DNA of 5,082 bases. Origin: Hyphomicrobiaceae bacterium (lineage in GTDB: Bacteria > Pseudomonadota > Alphaproteobacteria > Rhizobiales > MH13). Below the pieces are notes generated by a model, which was not told the DNA's origin, did no database searches, and saw nothing but the letters and a program-made list of their open reading frames with translations. The translations under genes were made by a program, and so were the position numbers. The stretch is from positions 1,070 to 6,151 of the forward strand of contig JAGRKQ010000232.1 of NCBI GenBank assembly GCA_020442235.1, in the 5' to 3' direction. Within the stretch, counting starts at the first letter, position 1, and each line of letters starts with the position of its first letter. Positions 4,654 through 5,082 of the stretch are shown here, one piece after another.

Positions 4654-5082
4654 ATGAACTGGGGGCTCTGCGGTGATGGCGCCGCGCGGTTGAAGGCTGA
4701 GGGCGCGCGCTGTGCGCAGTTGAATCTGCGCGGCCTGTTTGCGGCGGACCCGCAACGCTTTCAGCGGTTCTCCTTCCGCCATGGCCCGTTCCTGATCGAC
4801 CTCTCCAAGGAACTGCTGGATGAGGCGGCGCTGGCTGCCCTGCTGGCGCTGGCGGACGAAGCAGGTGTTGCCACGTTCCGCGATGCCATGGCAGCGGGCA
4901 ACATCATCAACGTCACCGAGGGGCGGGCGGCGCTCCACATGGCCCTGCGCGACAGCGTGCCGGCGCCTGAGGGCTGCGACGTTGCAGGAACGCGCGCGCG
5001 CTTTTGCGCCTTTGCCGAGGATGTGCGGTCCGGCCGGGCGGCAGGAACGGCGGGCGCCTTCACCGATGTCGTCAACATCGGC
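4654..5082 (+). CDS. pgi: Glucose-6-phosphate isomerase, N-terminal part
   Basis: The first 143 residues of a classical PGI, the cytoplasmic enzyme interconverting glucose 6-phosphate and fructose 6-phosphate. Recognised by LRGLFAADPQRFQRFS (25-40), DLSKELLDE (49-57), the strongly conserved NVTEGRAALHMALR (86-99) and TDVVNIG (137-143), which in complete PGIs continues into the IGGSDLG sugar-phosphate loop beyond the window. The piece from ALR to NIG is about eight residues shorter than in E. coli PGI, where an ILVDGKDV stretch is fuller, so this is a compact variant. Start ATG at 4654 is chosen because it gives the usual N-terminal length; the preceding GGTGAAAG is a weak ribosome site, and the frame is open further upstream without an ATG. 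It follows zur by 41 nt in the same direction, so read-through from the zur promoter is possible. No sign of the metal-dependent cupin-type PGI. Confidence 0.93.
   Translation, partial: MNWGLCGDGAARLKAEGARCAQLNLRGLFAADPQRFQRFSFRHGPFLIDLSKELLDEAALAALLALADEAGVATFRDAMAAGNIINVTEGRAALHMALRDSVPAPEGCDVAGTRARFCAFAEDVRSGRAAGTAGAFTDVVNIG

Overview
This is a GC-rich, densely packed window that looks alphaproteobacterial, most likely Rhizobiales-like. That guess rests on protein character, gene arrangement and the Zur operator; no RNA gene or other marker fixes the taxon. It holds six protein genes, two of them cut by the window ends. I see no tRNA, rRNA, CRISPR array, insertion sequence or phage gene.

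Layout: (1) 1-1428, minus strand: the N-terminal 476 residues of a fused alpha/beta E1 component of a thiamine-diphosphate-dependent 2-oxoacid dehydrogenase, apparently starting at TTG and running off the left edge. (2) 1429-1506: a short gap with a compound stem-loop. (3) 1507-4094, minus strand: a three-gene zinc ABC importer transcribed in the order ATPase, permease, periplasmic binding protein. The order and several sequence details fit the AztABC branch better than classical ZnuABC. (4) 4095-4204: a shared control region with an AT-rich Zur-type operator and two overlapping divergent promoter candidates. (5) 4205-4612, plus strand: the Fur-family zinc repressor gene zur. (6) 4654-5082, plus strand: the first 143 residues of a glucose-6-phosphate isomerase (pgi), running off the right edge.

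How it works together: AztC captures zinc in the periplasm with a His/Asp site and a histidine-rich loop. AztB carries the metal across the inner membrane, and AztA, which also ends in a His-rich tail, supplies ATP hydrolysis. Zn-loaded Zur should bind the operator at 4153-4171, which covers the -10 hexamers proposed for both aztA and zur, so repressor and importer would be regulated together from one site. The flanking E1 and pgi genes belong to central carbon metabolism and have no obvious zinc role; their co-orientation with the zinc operon and with zur raises the question of read-through transcription.

This is mostly a recognisable zinc-homeostasis locus, not a wholly new system. The most interesting parts are the promoter/operator geometry, a four-codon leader frame overlapping the zur start, the structured sequences behind aztC and zur, and the double His-rich decoration of the transporter.
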